Positions 32,309 through 43,512 of a DNA stretch of 64,000 nt are shown here, in pieces. This stretch comes from Trissonchulus latispiculum (Eukaryota > Nematoda > Enoplea > Enoplida > Ironidae): contig JASAND010020876.1 in the NCBI GenBank assembly GCA_030248195.1, positions 1 through 64,000 on the forward strand. The letters run 5' to 3'. The notes below the pieces were generated by a model, which saw only the letters and a program-made list of their open reading frames with translations, made no database searches and had not been told where the DNA came from. The position numbers were made by a program, and so were the translations under genes. The stretch's first letter is position 1. Each line of letters opens with the position of its first letter.

Positions 32309-33563
32309 ATCGGCCGAAATCTGTGTTTTGAATATATTATTATATTATAAATTTTTTATTGACCTACATGTGCTGTTACAAGTTCAGGTAGTAAAAAATT
32401 TTTAGAAAATTAAAAATAAATTGTCACAATCACAATGGAATCAATTAAATAAAAATTATAATAGTGTACACATTTTGAAATTCATATTAATTTAGGCTCA
32501 CGATAATGAAAACTACATCAACGATTTTTGACATTCTATGATAGTATGTGATCCTATCATGAGTATATTGTTGACTGACAGTACTTCTACAACATACAAT
32601 GCTTGATGTGAATTTTGCAAGTGGACAACACCGTCGACGAAATTCATCCTATTCAAAAACTTCCAACTTAGGCAACATAACATTGAAAAAATTTTGGTGA
32701 AAAAAATTGAAAAACCACATTTTGGTAAATTTGCCCTTGGGATGGCGAGTAATGTATAGAACTTGTGAAACTTATAGAATTGTGGATGATATGGAATTCC
32801 ATAAATCATGGAAATGAGGTTATGTGTGTTTGAAATAAATTTCTCTGAATTGATGAAAAAAGTATCACGGTCCCCAGTTTTAATATTTAAAGTTTACACG
32901 CCACGAAATTAGCAACTTTAACATTGTTTCAACATTAATTTCTGTCACGACGTACTTACGAACATGCCACCTGCAAATAAAAATAAATGATTCTCAACTC
33001 AACGTAATGCAAAAGCAATAACGAGCAATTGAACAAAATATGTACATTTTAGGAGGATTAGAGCATCTACTGAATTCATGCAACTTCTTGTTTGCAAGCA
33101 TCTTTATGCACCCACTCATTGTTTGTTCACTAACATCAGCAATTTGAAGTTCTTGATAAGTTTGGTAAATTTTAGCAAAAACTGGATTGCTCCGAATAGG
33201 TTCCAGACTTGTGCCACAAATTGCTGATACAGCTTTTTGTAGTTGCCTGTGCATGGGACTGCCGAAAATGGAAAACTCTGTTTGCCTTCGTCAGCAAAAT
33301 TTATCAATGATAACAGTCGGGTTCAACTGAAGACAAGGTGGTTTAGCAATATAATTAGAATAATATAAACACTCTTATAATTGGCCATATAAATGTGACA
33401 AGTTTTAGACTATCAGCTTTACAGCAAATACTCAGCAAAATATTGATTCATAAAAAAATTAAACATTATTTTGACATCAGCTAACCGTCGTGCACCCTAC
33501 GATAAAAATATTTCAACCTTTCTAGACCCGGACCTGGCAAATAAACAACTGATAAGAAATCAC
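32309..33563. other. Intergenic region upstream of the BHMT gene
   Basis: Minus-strand frames near 32513-32809 and 32994-33307 are open for 60-98 codons, but show no recognised domain and no clean splice sites. Nothing else is supported. Confidence 0.35.
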
Positions 33564-33570
33564 TATAAAA
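33564..33570 (+). promoter_or_regulatory. TATA box of the BHMT gene
   Basis: TATAAAA in the context cactataaaagcagcc, 101 bp before the start codon at 33671. This leaves room for a start site near 33595 and a 5' leader of about 75 bp. Confidence 0.6.
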
Positions 33571-33670
33571 GCAGCCGAAAGAGTGGTCTAGACAATCAGC
33601 TTTCTGAATCTGATACCAATTCTATCCTACTGTCGTTTCTGTTCTTCCTGCTTTGAAACAGCTTGAAGTA

Positions 33671-36600
33671 ATGCCTCAGGAAGGAGTTAAAGGTATACTT
33701 TAATTATTATTACCTTAATTTAGGCTTCAGATGCAGCATCTAAAGAGGGGGGACGGTGTTCTAGAAATTTGAACGTCGAAACTTTTCAATCACGTTTTTG
33801 AATTTAAATTCTATTGCATTAGAGCTAGACCAGGTTAAGCAAATGGCATCTTGCTCAAATGGTTACAACTTTCAGCTTTAATTATTTAGCAATACCGCAG
33901 ATATGATCATTAGTTGCAGTATTCCAGATGTGGATAATCGTTTACTGAACCAACAGACAAGCATTTATTTAAACCGGCTGTCTGTAGTTTGTAATGGTAT
34001 TCTAGCATTGCTTTGTTCTTAACTCTTCCTTTTGTTGCAATGTCAGGTCTTCGCGAACGTCTGGCCAGCGGTGAAACCATCCTAGCCGCTGAGGGCTTCG
34101 TCTTCGAGATGGAGCGTCGCGGTCATCTCATGGCTGGTCCCTTCGTTCCCGAAGTCGTGATCGAAAATCCGGAACTGGTCACGCAGCTCACCGAGGAATT
34201 CGTTCATGCTGGCAGCGATGTCGTTCTCGCCTTCACCGTAAGACATTGTCAATGTTGGCTGATTCTTAGTTTTTCGCAGTTCGCAGTGTTGAACATTGAA
34301 TTTTAAATTAGAATTTTGTATTTACAAATGTGGATAGAATTTTTCCTGCTGCGCCTCAGCGCAGCAGGTCCCTTATGGTTGCTCGGCCCGGGCCCCTCAC
34401 ATGCATTTTGCTTGATAAAGATATTCCTCGCCGTAAATGCGTATGAATAATGGTTTAAGATAGGGCTTATATGATTTGCGTGCGAAATTTTGTCTTTCAT
34501 TCCAAAGAACTTCTTTCTCCGATTCATGTAGAAATTATGCATGTGTGTTTGCTCATGTATTAATGGCAATTCCAAAATCGCAAAGTCTATTCTCTGCTCT
34601 GATTGATGACTCATATTTAAGATTAAGCTTTCTAACAGCTCACCAACAATTTCTCATATGCATGAATCTGACCGAAAGAACTGCTAACATGTAATGCTGA
34701 ATTCTTTCAGGTTTTCTGGCGATATAAAAGTAAATTCCTGAAGCTTTAAAAAATGTTCAGACAATGTTTTGCACGTATATTTTCTGTAGTAAGCAAGTGA
34801 GAGCTCCGTATAAAATAATTAGCTGCGCAGCAAGTTTACAATTACTGAAAATGTCCGTCCAGCGAACACTTTTAACCTTTTGCACAAAATATTGCTTGCT
34901 CTGAATTTGGTGAATTTGAATAAGTTTAGCACAATGACTTCTTTCAAACAACGAATAAGCTGTTGTTGAGCTCAGCTTGGTTGAAGATTGGCAGCCTCAA
35001 ATCTGCAACAATACTTGTGTACAACTTCTCAAATTTGCATAAAATATCGTTGAGACTAAATATCTTCTTGAATTATCTTCTTCTAATTGCAAACAGCGGA
35101 ATCGTTTGAACAAATGAATTTGTATTTTATTTAATCGCTTTGTTTTAGTACTACGGTCACCGTGAAAAGCTCCGAATTGTTGGACGCGAAAATGATCTGG
35201 AGAAGCTGAACCAAAAGGCCCTGGAGATCGCTCGTGACGTTGCCACCAGAACTGGGACCTTGATGGCTGGAAACATCTGTAACACTACCTGTTACAATCC
35301 CACTGAGCCTGACAACAATGAGGAGGCTAAGAGAATCTTCAAGGTGCATATATTTCACTTATAAACTAAAAGTAGTGAAGCTGATTAATACAGCAGTTAA
35401 CTATCTTGCTGCATACCTATTCACTTAATCATTTTATTATAAACTAAAAAGTGGTGAAGCTAATAATAAGTAAGACAGCAGTAACTATCTTGTATGAGTC
35501 TGTACAGTCAAAGTTAATTCACATGAAGGGGAACACCTTGGACTTTCGTAGTGGTTATTCGTAGTGGTCAGCTGTACTTGAGGTCCGAAAAGGCGTAACT
35601 TGCTGACGTAATACTGCTGCATTTAAAAGCATTTTTGAAAACTGAACATTCGAACGTTTGAGAAACTTTGAGAAACAACTGAGATTACATGTTTATCTAT
35701 TATTTTTCGAGGGTTGATGCTTAATTTGCATAACCTACGGCAACTTTCTGCAATAATTGTTCTTTGTCGATTTCAGGAACAAGTTGAATGGGCCGTCGAA
35801 GGTGGCGCTGATTTCATTCTGGCTGAAACCTACAATGATTTCGGTGAAGCCAAACTGGCTTTGGAAGCCATCAAACAGTATGGCAAAGGTATAAAAGCTT
35901 ATTCTTGGATTTATATATTAATTGAAGGAAAACTAGCAGACTACTGGTTAATTAAAGTCCAGTTAGGATTAACTCTTGAAGATTTGAGTTTCTTTCCCCT
36001 TCGTTATCGTTTGCCGTTTTGAAATCAACTGCTGGTTATTTTCAACCATAAAAACCAATTTCAGCAGTCGCTGTAACTAATGAAATCTAAATATTTAGTC
36101 TTATCTTAGTGTTAACTAGCCATTATAACCTACAGGTTTCTACCCGGCCATCCAACAATACTTAGCAATAGCTGCACTACTAATAGTTAAATGAAAATAG
36201 AAATGAAATTGAACTGTGACACACAAACAAGCAATTGGGACAGAAATTAACTATTTTTATTTTCATTTCTCTTTCTTTTATTTCAGGTCTGCCCTCGGTC
36301 ATCTGCTTGACTCCCCAGACTGACCTTCTGACCCGGGACGGTCTGACCTACGACGTCGCCTGTCGTAAGCTGGAGGAGGCTGGAGCCGATGTTGTCGGTC
36401 TCAACTGCAACTTCGGACCGGAAACCATCATTGCGGAAATGAAGAAAATCCGTAAGGCCTGCAAGGGTCCGCTGGCCTGCCTTCCAGTCACCTATCGCAC
36501 CACTCCCGAACAGCCGCAGATGCAGTCTCTCACTCTTCCTAATGGTTAGTGCATTCGTTATGGAATGTAGTAGAAAAAGTAGTATGTAGTAAATCTTAAT

Positions 36601-38034
36601 TAAGTGAAGTCTAGTGGAAAGTAGTGTTGTTGCCCGGCCGGTTTTTTGACTCGACCGGCCGGCCGGGTGATGCAAACCGGCCGGCCGGGTCAAACAGGCC
36701 GGCCGGCCGGCCGATCCAAAAAGGCCGGCCGGTACCAGTTTTGCCCTATTTTTCGTGTATTTTGCAAAATATTTAGCATTAATTGATGCATAAAGTTACT
36801 CCTGGTTATGTATAACAAATAAAATCAAGTAATATCCTTTTTCTGAAGACCGGCCGGCCGGCCGATTGCTTCTGACCCGGCCGGCCGGCCGGCCGGCCGG
36901 GTGTTGGCCGGCGGCCGTCGGCATAGTGGGCCGCGGCCGGCCGGCTTTTCCTCGGCCGGCCAACAACTCTGGTGGAAGGAAAGCAGTGGGAAATTGAGTG
37001 GAAACTTTCTAAACTTTCACTTCTCTTAACTATGCGATCTGAACCCCAAATTTCTCAAAGTTGGCTCAACTCAGTTTCGTTCAAGCTCTGGGTAATAGTT
37101 GTCTTTCAGGTAACAAGGTTTTCAGCTTGTTCGTGGTCACAACTCACAAGTATCAAATTATCTTGTTAGAATTAGCGAGCGTTGAACAATTGCTTCTTTC
37201 AATGATTCGTCATCAAGCTCGGTCCGTAAGATTAGCTTCGAGTACTGTATGCCTATCTAAGCTTTTAATAATTGTCATGTAACCTGTTTTACTGTTCTGC
37301 TTACTGTTCTCTTTTCTTGTTTCAGGTAAACGAGCTTTCTACGAAAACCTGGACCATTTCTGCTGCTCCCGCGATGAGATGGTCAAATTCGGCGAAGCCT
37401 GCAAGGAAATCGGAATCCAATACGTCGGCCTTTGCTGCGGAAACTCCTCTCGCTATTTCCGCAAGCTGGCCGAGACCCTTGGGCGCCGACCCCCTGCCTG
37501 TCGCTACTCGCCTAACATGAAGCTCCACTTTGTTTATGGCGAGCACGAAAGCCTGCGCAAGTGGAACACTAGCGGATTGAAGTAAGTGCATTCTCCAGCT
37601 TTTTTAACCTTTTTGGTATTCTCATTTGCATACGTGTTTTAAAGTTGGCTTGGGGGGAGGTTGTCTTTCCTCCTTGGATTCTGACCTCTCAGTGACGGGT
37701 TTCTCTTCCTTTTCCTTCTGTTATTGATAATCCGGAATTTCTGTCATATAAATCCTCGGCTCATCTCTTTCTCACGTGCTTGCTTCCCAATGCATGTCCG
37801 TTTACGATAGATTTTAATAGTTATTTTATAAAAAATTTAAAACTTTGCCGCTACCTAGTTTTCACTATCAAGCTCATGTCAGCCCACTAAGTATAGTCGT
37901 AAGCCGGGTTTTTTTGCTCAAACTGGCTAATTAAAGCTCTATATTAAGTTCTATACCGTACGAATCAATTCGTCAATACTTATTTGATTTTATTTGGTTT
38001 CAGGAAGATCTATACCCCCGCTGAAGCTTCATGA
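33671..38034 (+). CDS. BHMT: Betaine-homocysteine S-methyltransferase-like protein (seven exons)
   Basis: Exons 33671-33692, 34047-34237, 35149-35343, 35777-35888, 36287-36544, 37326-37581 and 38004-38034 join in phase to 354 aa. The tiny first exon (MPQEGVK) is supported by a TATA box, a gtatac donor and the exact phase match to gtcttcgc at 34047. The family transfers a methyl group from betaine to homocysteine, giving methionine and dimethylglycine, in the cytosol. The zinc ligands are in place: C214 in GLNCNF and C296-C297 in GLCCGNS, close to the 217/299/300 positions of vertebrate enzymes. The N-terminal ERLASGE and [10 protein letters not shown] blocks also match. It is about 50 residues shorter than vertebrate BHMT and lacks most of the C-terminal oligomerisation arm, so it may be dimeric or a related homocysteine methyltransferase. 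A hAT element lies in intron 5. Confidence 0.88.
36622..36971. mobile_element. GGCCGG-rich non-autonomous hAT element, copy 3 (in a BHMT intron)
   Basis: Starts TAGTGTTGTTGCCCGG and ends GGCCGGCCAACAACTCTG. Flanks gtggaaag and gtggaagg are an 8-bp target duplication with one mismatch. The internal order matches copy 1, including the segment tattttgcaaaatatttagc. Confidence 0.88.
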
Positions 38035-38312
38035 TCAAGAAGAAATTGACTGCTTTAGAAATCCTGAAAGACTTTAACATGAACGACAAAGTTACAGTTG
38101 ATACTATTTTTTTAAAATTTAGCTACTGTAAATGATTACCAATGCTTAAATGTAAATTAAAGCTAAACTCTTTTAGCTTGTTCCGCATTGCCTAGCTCGT
38201 TTTACAAATTAATATTCTTCACAGTATTCTTAATTTCGAATTACCTGCTCTGATTAAGCTAACTATAGTACGACCAAAAAATGTGTGTACAAATTCGACC
38301 GTTTATAGCATA

Positions 38313-39065
38313 TTAACCTTCGGAGCAACAATGTATATATTTTTAGAATCCTCAGAAACCAGAAATTTCGAAAATCCGAAAAATTTGAAATTCCGGATTT
38401 CATTCTCGGAAAATAAAAAATTTTTAGTTTTTCGCCCAATTTTTATACCAATCAAAATTTGGTTTTGACAGTCGAATAGAGCTGGTCCCGCTACACATGT
38501 TTTGCTCTGAGAAGCTTTTCACGAAAATGCACCCAATTTCTGGAATTCCGGGTTTTCAAAATTACCAGATTTTAAAAATTTCCTGCAATACCCACAAGAT
38601 GAGTATTATTCGAAAGCCCTTTTCGGGCTGAACAACGTTTGTTGTGAAAATGCACTCAATTCCCGGAATTCGCGAAAACCGGATTTTCAGTATTTAACAA
38701 ATTTTCTCCAATACCCACAATATGGGTATCATTCGAAAGCCCTTGATGAGCTGAACAAATCTTGTAATAGAACCAATATCCAAAAATGCATCGAATTCCC
38801 GGAATTCACAAATTCCGGATTTCACTCTAGCTTGGTAGCTATTCTTGAATTCCGATAAGTGGGCTCATTACTGCGAGTTGGCTCTATTAAAAACCTTGCT
38901 CAACTTAACTTTTCAAAAGCGTTCGAATGATAACCATACTGAGGGGTATTGGAGAAAATTTCAAAAATGAAACCCGGAATTTCGGATTTTTCCGGATTTT
39001 CGAAATCTCGGATTCCTGACGATTCTAAAAATATATTCATTGTTGAGGTTTAGTCTGAAGGTTAA
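38313..39065. mobile_element. Foldback element with internal repeated blocks
   Basis: The left end ttaaccttcggagcaacaat and the right end, its imperfect inverse near 39065, start long inverted arms rich in attccggattttc words. The block caatacccacaaNatgNgtat followed by attcgaaagccctt occurs twice (about 38588 and 38712), and in inverse form near 38930. No coding frame. Confidence 0.75.
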
Positions 39066-40468
39066 TCTGCTATACAGATAGTTATACGTTAACGTCGAAG
39101 CTTTTACATACATTTTTTGTACTATAGGATTACACTTCTATTTTAGTTTTTACTTGCCCACCTGTGCAACTGCTGCCTTAATTCTTACTAATTTTAGAAA
39201 CAGTAGCTTAGTACACAAAATTTGTATCTAATAATCTTATGAGTGACAGCACAATGATATGAACAAGTTGTGTATAAAGCAGAATTCTGAGAAATAATAT
39301 AATACAGTAAATTACAGATTAATTAACTTAATTAGGTAACTGATAATCGGAAACTAGGGATAAGAAATAGGTATAATCTTGATCTCAAGATTCTAACAAG
39401 ATCGGAAAATAGGTTAGGGACCTTTTCACTGAACGTGTAATCTGCTACCAAAGCTTCTAACTGTAGAACTTTGCGAGCCGAAACGAAAAGAGATTTAGTT
39501 TCAATTCAACTTCAATTTAAAGTTTAGTCAAAAATGTGCAGAAGCTGTGATCAATTCTACAGCACTTCATCTAATAGATTTGAGGTTTTGCCCAAGAAAA
39601 TGCTAACGTACATTTCTTTCATTTTGTAGTGCTTTTACCCCTGAAATGGAGGAATCTTTTTTTTCAGAAAAGCTTTTTCAGGTGCTACTTCTTTAAAATT
39701 CTTTGATCCTTATCGCTTGATTTAATTCATTTATGGTGAAAAATTTTCTGTTGGCATTTCGAACCGTTTTGGCGTCCATCAGCTCTACGTCAAAGCACAG
39801 TCGGACAACTTGCAAAGACCAAAAGATTTTAATTCCTAGTGCGAGTGCCTACCAAACCTATTTCAAAATTTTCTCCCTATTTTTTCAGTTTGTAAATAAT
39901 TTTGTGTTTAGAAAAATTTTCCAGAAAAGATAGGTACCATTTTTGACTTTTAGCTCCAGAATACAGAAAAAAGAAAAATTGAGATTTTGAGAAAGATTGA
40001 CATTGAGAAAGTTTCTGCTTTTTTTTGCTATGAAAATTCCTGCATGAGGTTTCTGAAGATAATGATTACTGAATGCTGTAGAAGTGTTCACACCTTTCTA
40101 TTCAAATTGAGTATTTCTAGTGTTCAACTTAACTTCACAAAACTAACTGTCCCAAATTTGAATGGTCATGCTGGTAATTTCAAAGACATGGAAAATAAAA
40201 AAGAGCCACTTGGGTTTTTCCAAATTAGTAGATGATACATTTTTCTCTAGTTTAGCCACCAAAATTCCGGAACGCCTTTCAGATAAATTTAACACAATAA
40301 TTTTAAACTTCACCATGAAATTTTTTTAACTGACTAATTCGAAATTTTCCGTGGTAAGGAAACTTTGTTCTCCTAAGCTAACAATATTCCATAGTCACTT
40401 CCAACTCTGATACACGGTTATAGTGTCATTGGTCGCGTAGTAGAAAAAGTGTACATAAGTGTATGCTA
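39066..40468. other. Intergenic region between BHMT and the Ly6/quiver gene
   Basis: AT-rich; no gene or repeat recognised. The short frames here have biased A/T composition only. Confidence 0.4.
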
Positions 40469-42114
40469 TCAATTACGATTCAGATTGAGCAATAGAAAGT
40501 GCACCAGAGCCTCTGACAGAACCACCATTAGGGCAAACCAATAGTTTGTTCGCATCGTTCGCTTGGCCGAGCTCACACCGGCGTTGCAGAGACTCGAGGA
40601 ACAGATGCAGGCCGTGTAGTTACTGTAGTCTTCGTTCAGTCGCGGTATTCGACCACTGAACAGGTGGGTTAATCGAACGTGGCCGCAGTGCGGACTACGG
40701 GGAGAGTATCGAATCAAGTCTTTGAGGACAGATCGGTTGAACGCAGCGCTGGGAGCCAAGACGGAGTCCACGCAGCCTCTCACAATCACTGAGTCTTGTA
40801 GGATACCTAGAAAAGGCAAATTCAGATAAAAAATTAGAAAAGAACCTTTAGTTTGGTTTTTGGTTTCTTTTTCTTGCAATAAAACAAAATGTGCAGATTG
40901 ATCCAACTATCGAGTATCTGGACTCCGAATATTCAAATACCATTGCCAGTTTCAAGGGCGTTCAAAGGTGTTTAGATACTCAATCTTACAACAAAATGTT
41001 TCAATTTTAAAGAATTTTAAATTTTACAACAGAAGTTTTTAATTTTAAAGCATTTTAAAGTATTTTACTTAACGATAGGAGGTTTCAGCGAACCCGGGCC
41101 AATAACGGAATAAATTAATAAATTGACGTGACGAATATTCAAGATTTTTGCTATATGTTATGTCTTAGTATCAGTCTTAGTCTTAATCTCATATTAGTGC
41201 TTTGCCTTCATTTTTGCGCTATTACACAATGCGTTTGTATTAATCTGCATCTGATTAATACTAGTTCTATCTGAAAACGATTCAAAAAGCTCGATTTAAA
41301 TTTTGATTTTTATTAAATTCATTATTACTTAAATTTAATTTTCAGATTAGTTGGATACAAAATACTGTTTACCATGCCTATAGCTACGTTCCCGAAGCGT
41401 TATGCAGTAGGTTGAACATGGCAAGGTAGCAATACCATGAGAATATACGAGCTCGTCTTGATTACAGATCGCAGAAAAGTTTCTGGGCCTTGAATAAATG
41501 GTGTGTAAAAATTGATGCCATATATATTCGTAGTGGTCAGTCATACAACTGAAGCAGTGAATGGAATGAGACACTCTGGTACGGTAGCTGTAGTCAGAAT
41601 GACCGCGATATGATGACGATGAACTTCCTAAAAGAAACAAAATTACAATTAATAATAACTATTTTAAAACTATATAAAATACATGGAAGATAATTTTATG
41701 GCGAACACTGTCAGGATTATAAGTTTATGTTTGAACGTTTATTAAATGTTTAAATATGTTTAAATGTATTTCCACTTTTTTAGCGTAGCGGGATTTATAC
41801 CTCTATATTTTTAAATAGGTTGTACAACTGAAACCCCTATTTTAGAACGGGTTAACTACATACATTTCTGTCTTGAATTATCAGCTTGCCCTCCCTCACA
41901 ACAACCCGCCAGTAATATTTCGTTATGGCACCAAAATATTTGTACATCTATTTAAATATTCAAATTTGCTGGAAAAACCGTAGATCAATAATTGCTGTAC
42001 ATAAATCCATTAGTGAGCCTTTAAGTCCGTTACATGCTTACCATATTCTGTTGTTTCGATGGCACGGAAAGTCATAGCAAGGATAAGAAGGAAAACACTG
42101 TCATTTGCGAGCAT
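40469..42114 (-). CDS. Ly6/quiver-type secreted, probably GPI-anchored protein (three exons)
   Basis: Minus-strand exons 42114-42042, 41627-41373 and 40806-40469 join in phase to 221 aa. Residues 1-20 form a signal peptide (SVFLLILAMTF). The mature part has ten cysteines in the Ly6/three-finger order, starting HCFSCM, with RGC in the middle and ending CICSSSLCN, the family's C-terminal Cys-Asn. A hydrophobic tail (WFALMVVLSEALVHFLL) follows a small-residue segment, as in GPI-anchored proteins. The spacing and the VRGC element fit the quiver/sleepless subgroup, which modulates ion channels and nicotinic receptors in other animals; that role here is inference. The neighbouring genes are unrelated. 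Confidence 0.8.
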
Positions 42115-43183
42115 GTCTTAATCGCATTGTGAGCCGCTTTCTCTTGTATTAAAGCTTAACCTAGCATGAGCCTAATAGCCAAAGGGTGCAAAGGAGCGCT
42201 TCCTGAAAACAGTCAAAGTTAGCCAAGCAACACACACTAAGAATCACAATTATAGGACGAGTTTGCTAATTACGTGATCCCGATAAACTAGTAGCCTGTC
42301 CGACTAAATGATAAATCTTCGCACTATCTAATTATTTTGGACATTCTTTTGTGATAATAAATTATGTAAAACCTTAAGAAGCAGATTTTATAGGGCAGAA
42401 GCAACAACTCTTATAACAGAGAGGATTCTACTAGACAGAGAGCTACCTACCTACACAGTTAGTCACATCTCGGCTTTCCAATGCTTGAACAGGTCTAGCT
42501 AATGTTGTTGGATTATTAAATATGCAAAGACGAGTCGATTTTGACTACACCTATTTAAAGCGATTATGATTAGCAAAAATCTGTGTCTTTTACTGAAATT
42601 CTGTTTTTTTTGTCTTGGCAAAAAATTTATCTAGGCAAAGTTATATCGCGTGCCTCAGCAAACAAGATGTGAATAATAGATAAAGCTCACACAAAGTCTA
42701 GGCACTTTAAAAACAAGGAAATTTCGACTTTGCAAAACTTGTGGCGAACAGCTGGCAAAGTCGAACCTAAACCAGAACCCTCCTCAAAGGTTGTAACTCA
42801 TAAATTATGATGTACGGCCTCTGGCAGTAATCTGTTACATAATACAATGTCAACTTTCAAAAGTTATTGTTTCTTAGTTTTCCGCCAATATGATGAATGA
42901 GTTGGTTTCGCATTCCTGCTGGGTTTAGCGAAATTATACATTCCTTTAGCACAAAGCGAGCCACCTTACTGAGTTTCTCAATTTCTCGTCCCAAAAAACA
43001 GTAAAACTAAATAATGCATCACCTAGTTTAATAAATATAAGTTTTAGCAGACTGTTTAACGTCGCATAAATTGCACCGCCCATAATCTATATCATAACCA
43101 TAAAAAGGAAATAATAATACTAATAATACCAGAGGTGCCCGTTTTTGTGTAGCGGTAGCCCAAAATATTTATTTTTCGGAAGA
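42115..43183. other. Upstream region of the Ly6/quiver gene
   Basis: No gene seen. It should contain the minus-strand promoter, but no clear TATA box was found. Confidence 0.4.
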
Positions 43184-43300
43184 GGTAGTGTAAAGACTGC
43201 TGTAAAGATCTGGCTCCGCCGGGAATCGAACCACGAACCTCCCGGACTGCAGTCAGAAATTCAATGCACATCTCTCCCTCACTTACAAGAGGCTTGCCCC
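43184..43300 (-). mobile_element. tRNA-derived SINE fragment, copy 1
   Basis: On the minus strand it has a strong B box (ggttcgattcccgg at about 43219-43232) preceded by ctgcagtccgggag. The 5' half with the A box is lost or diverged. The segment ctggctccgccgggaatcg is shared with copy 2 about 210 bp away. Confidence 0.6.
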
Positions 43301-43389
43301 GAGCCGTACAAGCACCAAACACAGAGAAACAGCCAGAGTCTAGCCGCGCCAAGTCAGGGACACAATACCAGAAACGACACAAGGAGGGG

Positions 43390-43512
43390 TTAGATTCCAG
43401 GTTCTCCTGGCAGACTGCTGTAAACATTTGGCTCCGTCGGGAATCGAACCACGGATCTCCCGCACTGCAGTTAGGCGTGCAACCACTAAACCACTACGCC
43501 AGGAAAGAAGAG
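43390..43512 (-). mobile_element. tRNA-derived SINE, copy 2
   Basis: Minus strand reads tggcgtagtggtttagtggt (A box region), then gcctaactgcagtgcgggag and a good B box, ggttcgattcccg. The overall length of the head is tRNA-like, but the arms do not close properly. It is in the same orientation as copy 1. Confidence 0.65.

Noticed and set aside
32513..33307. Minus-strand frames of 60-98 codons
   Set aside because: Some stretches look protein-like, but there are no clean splice sites, no recognised family and no joined model.
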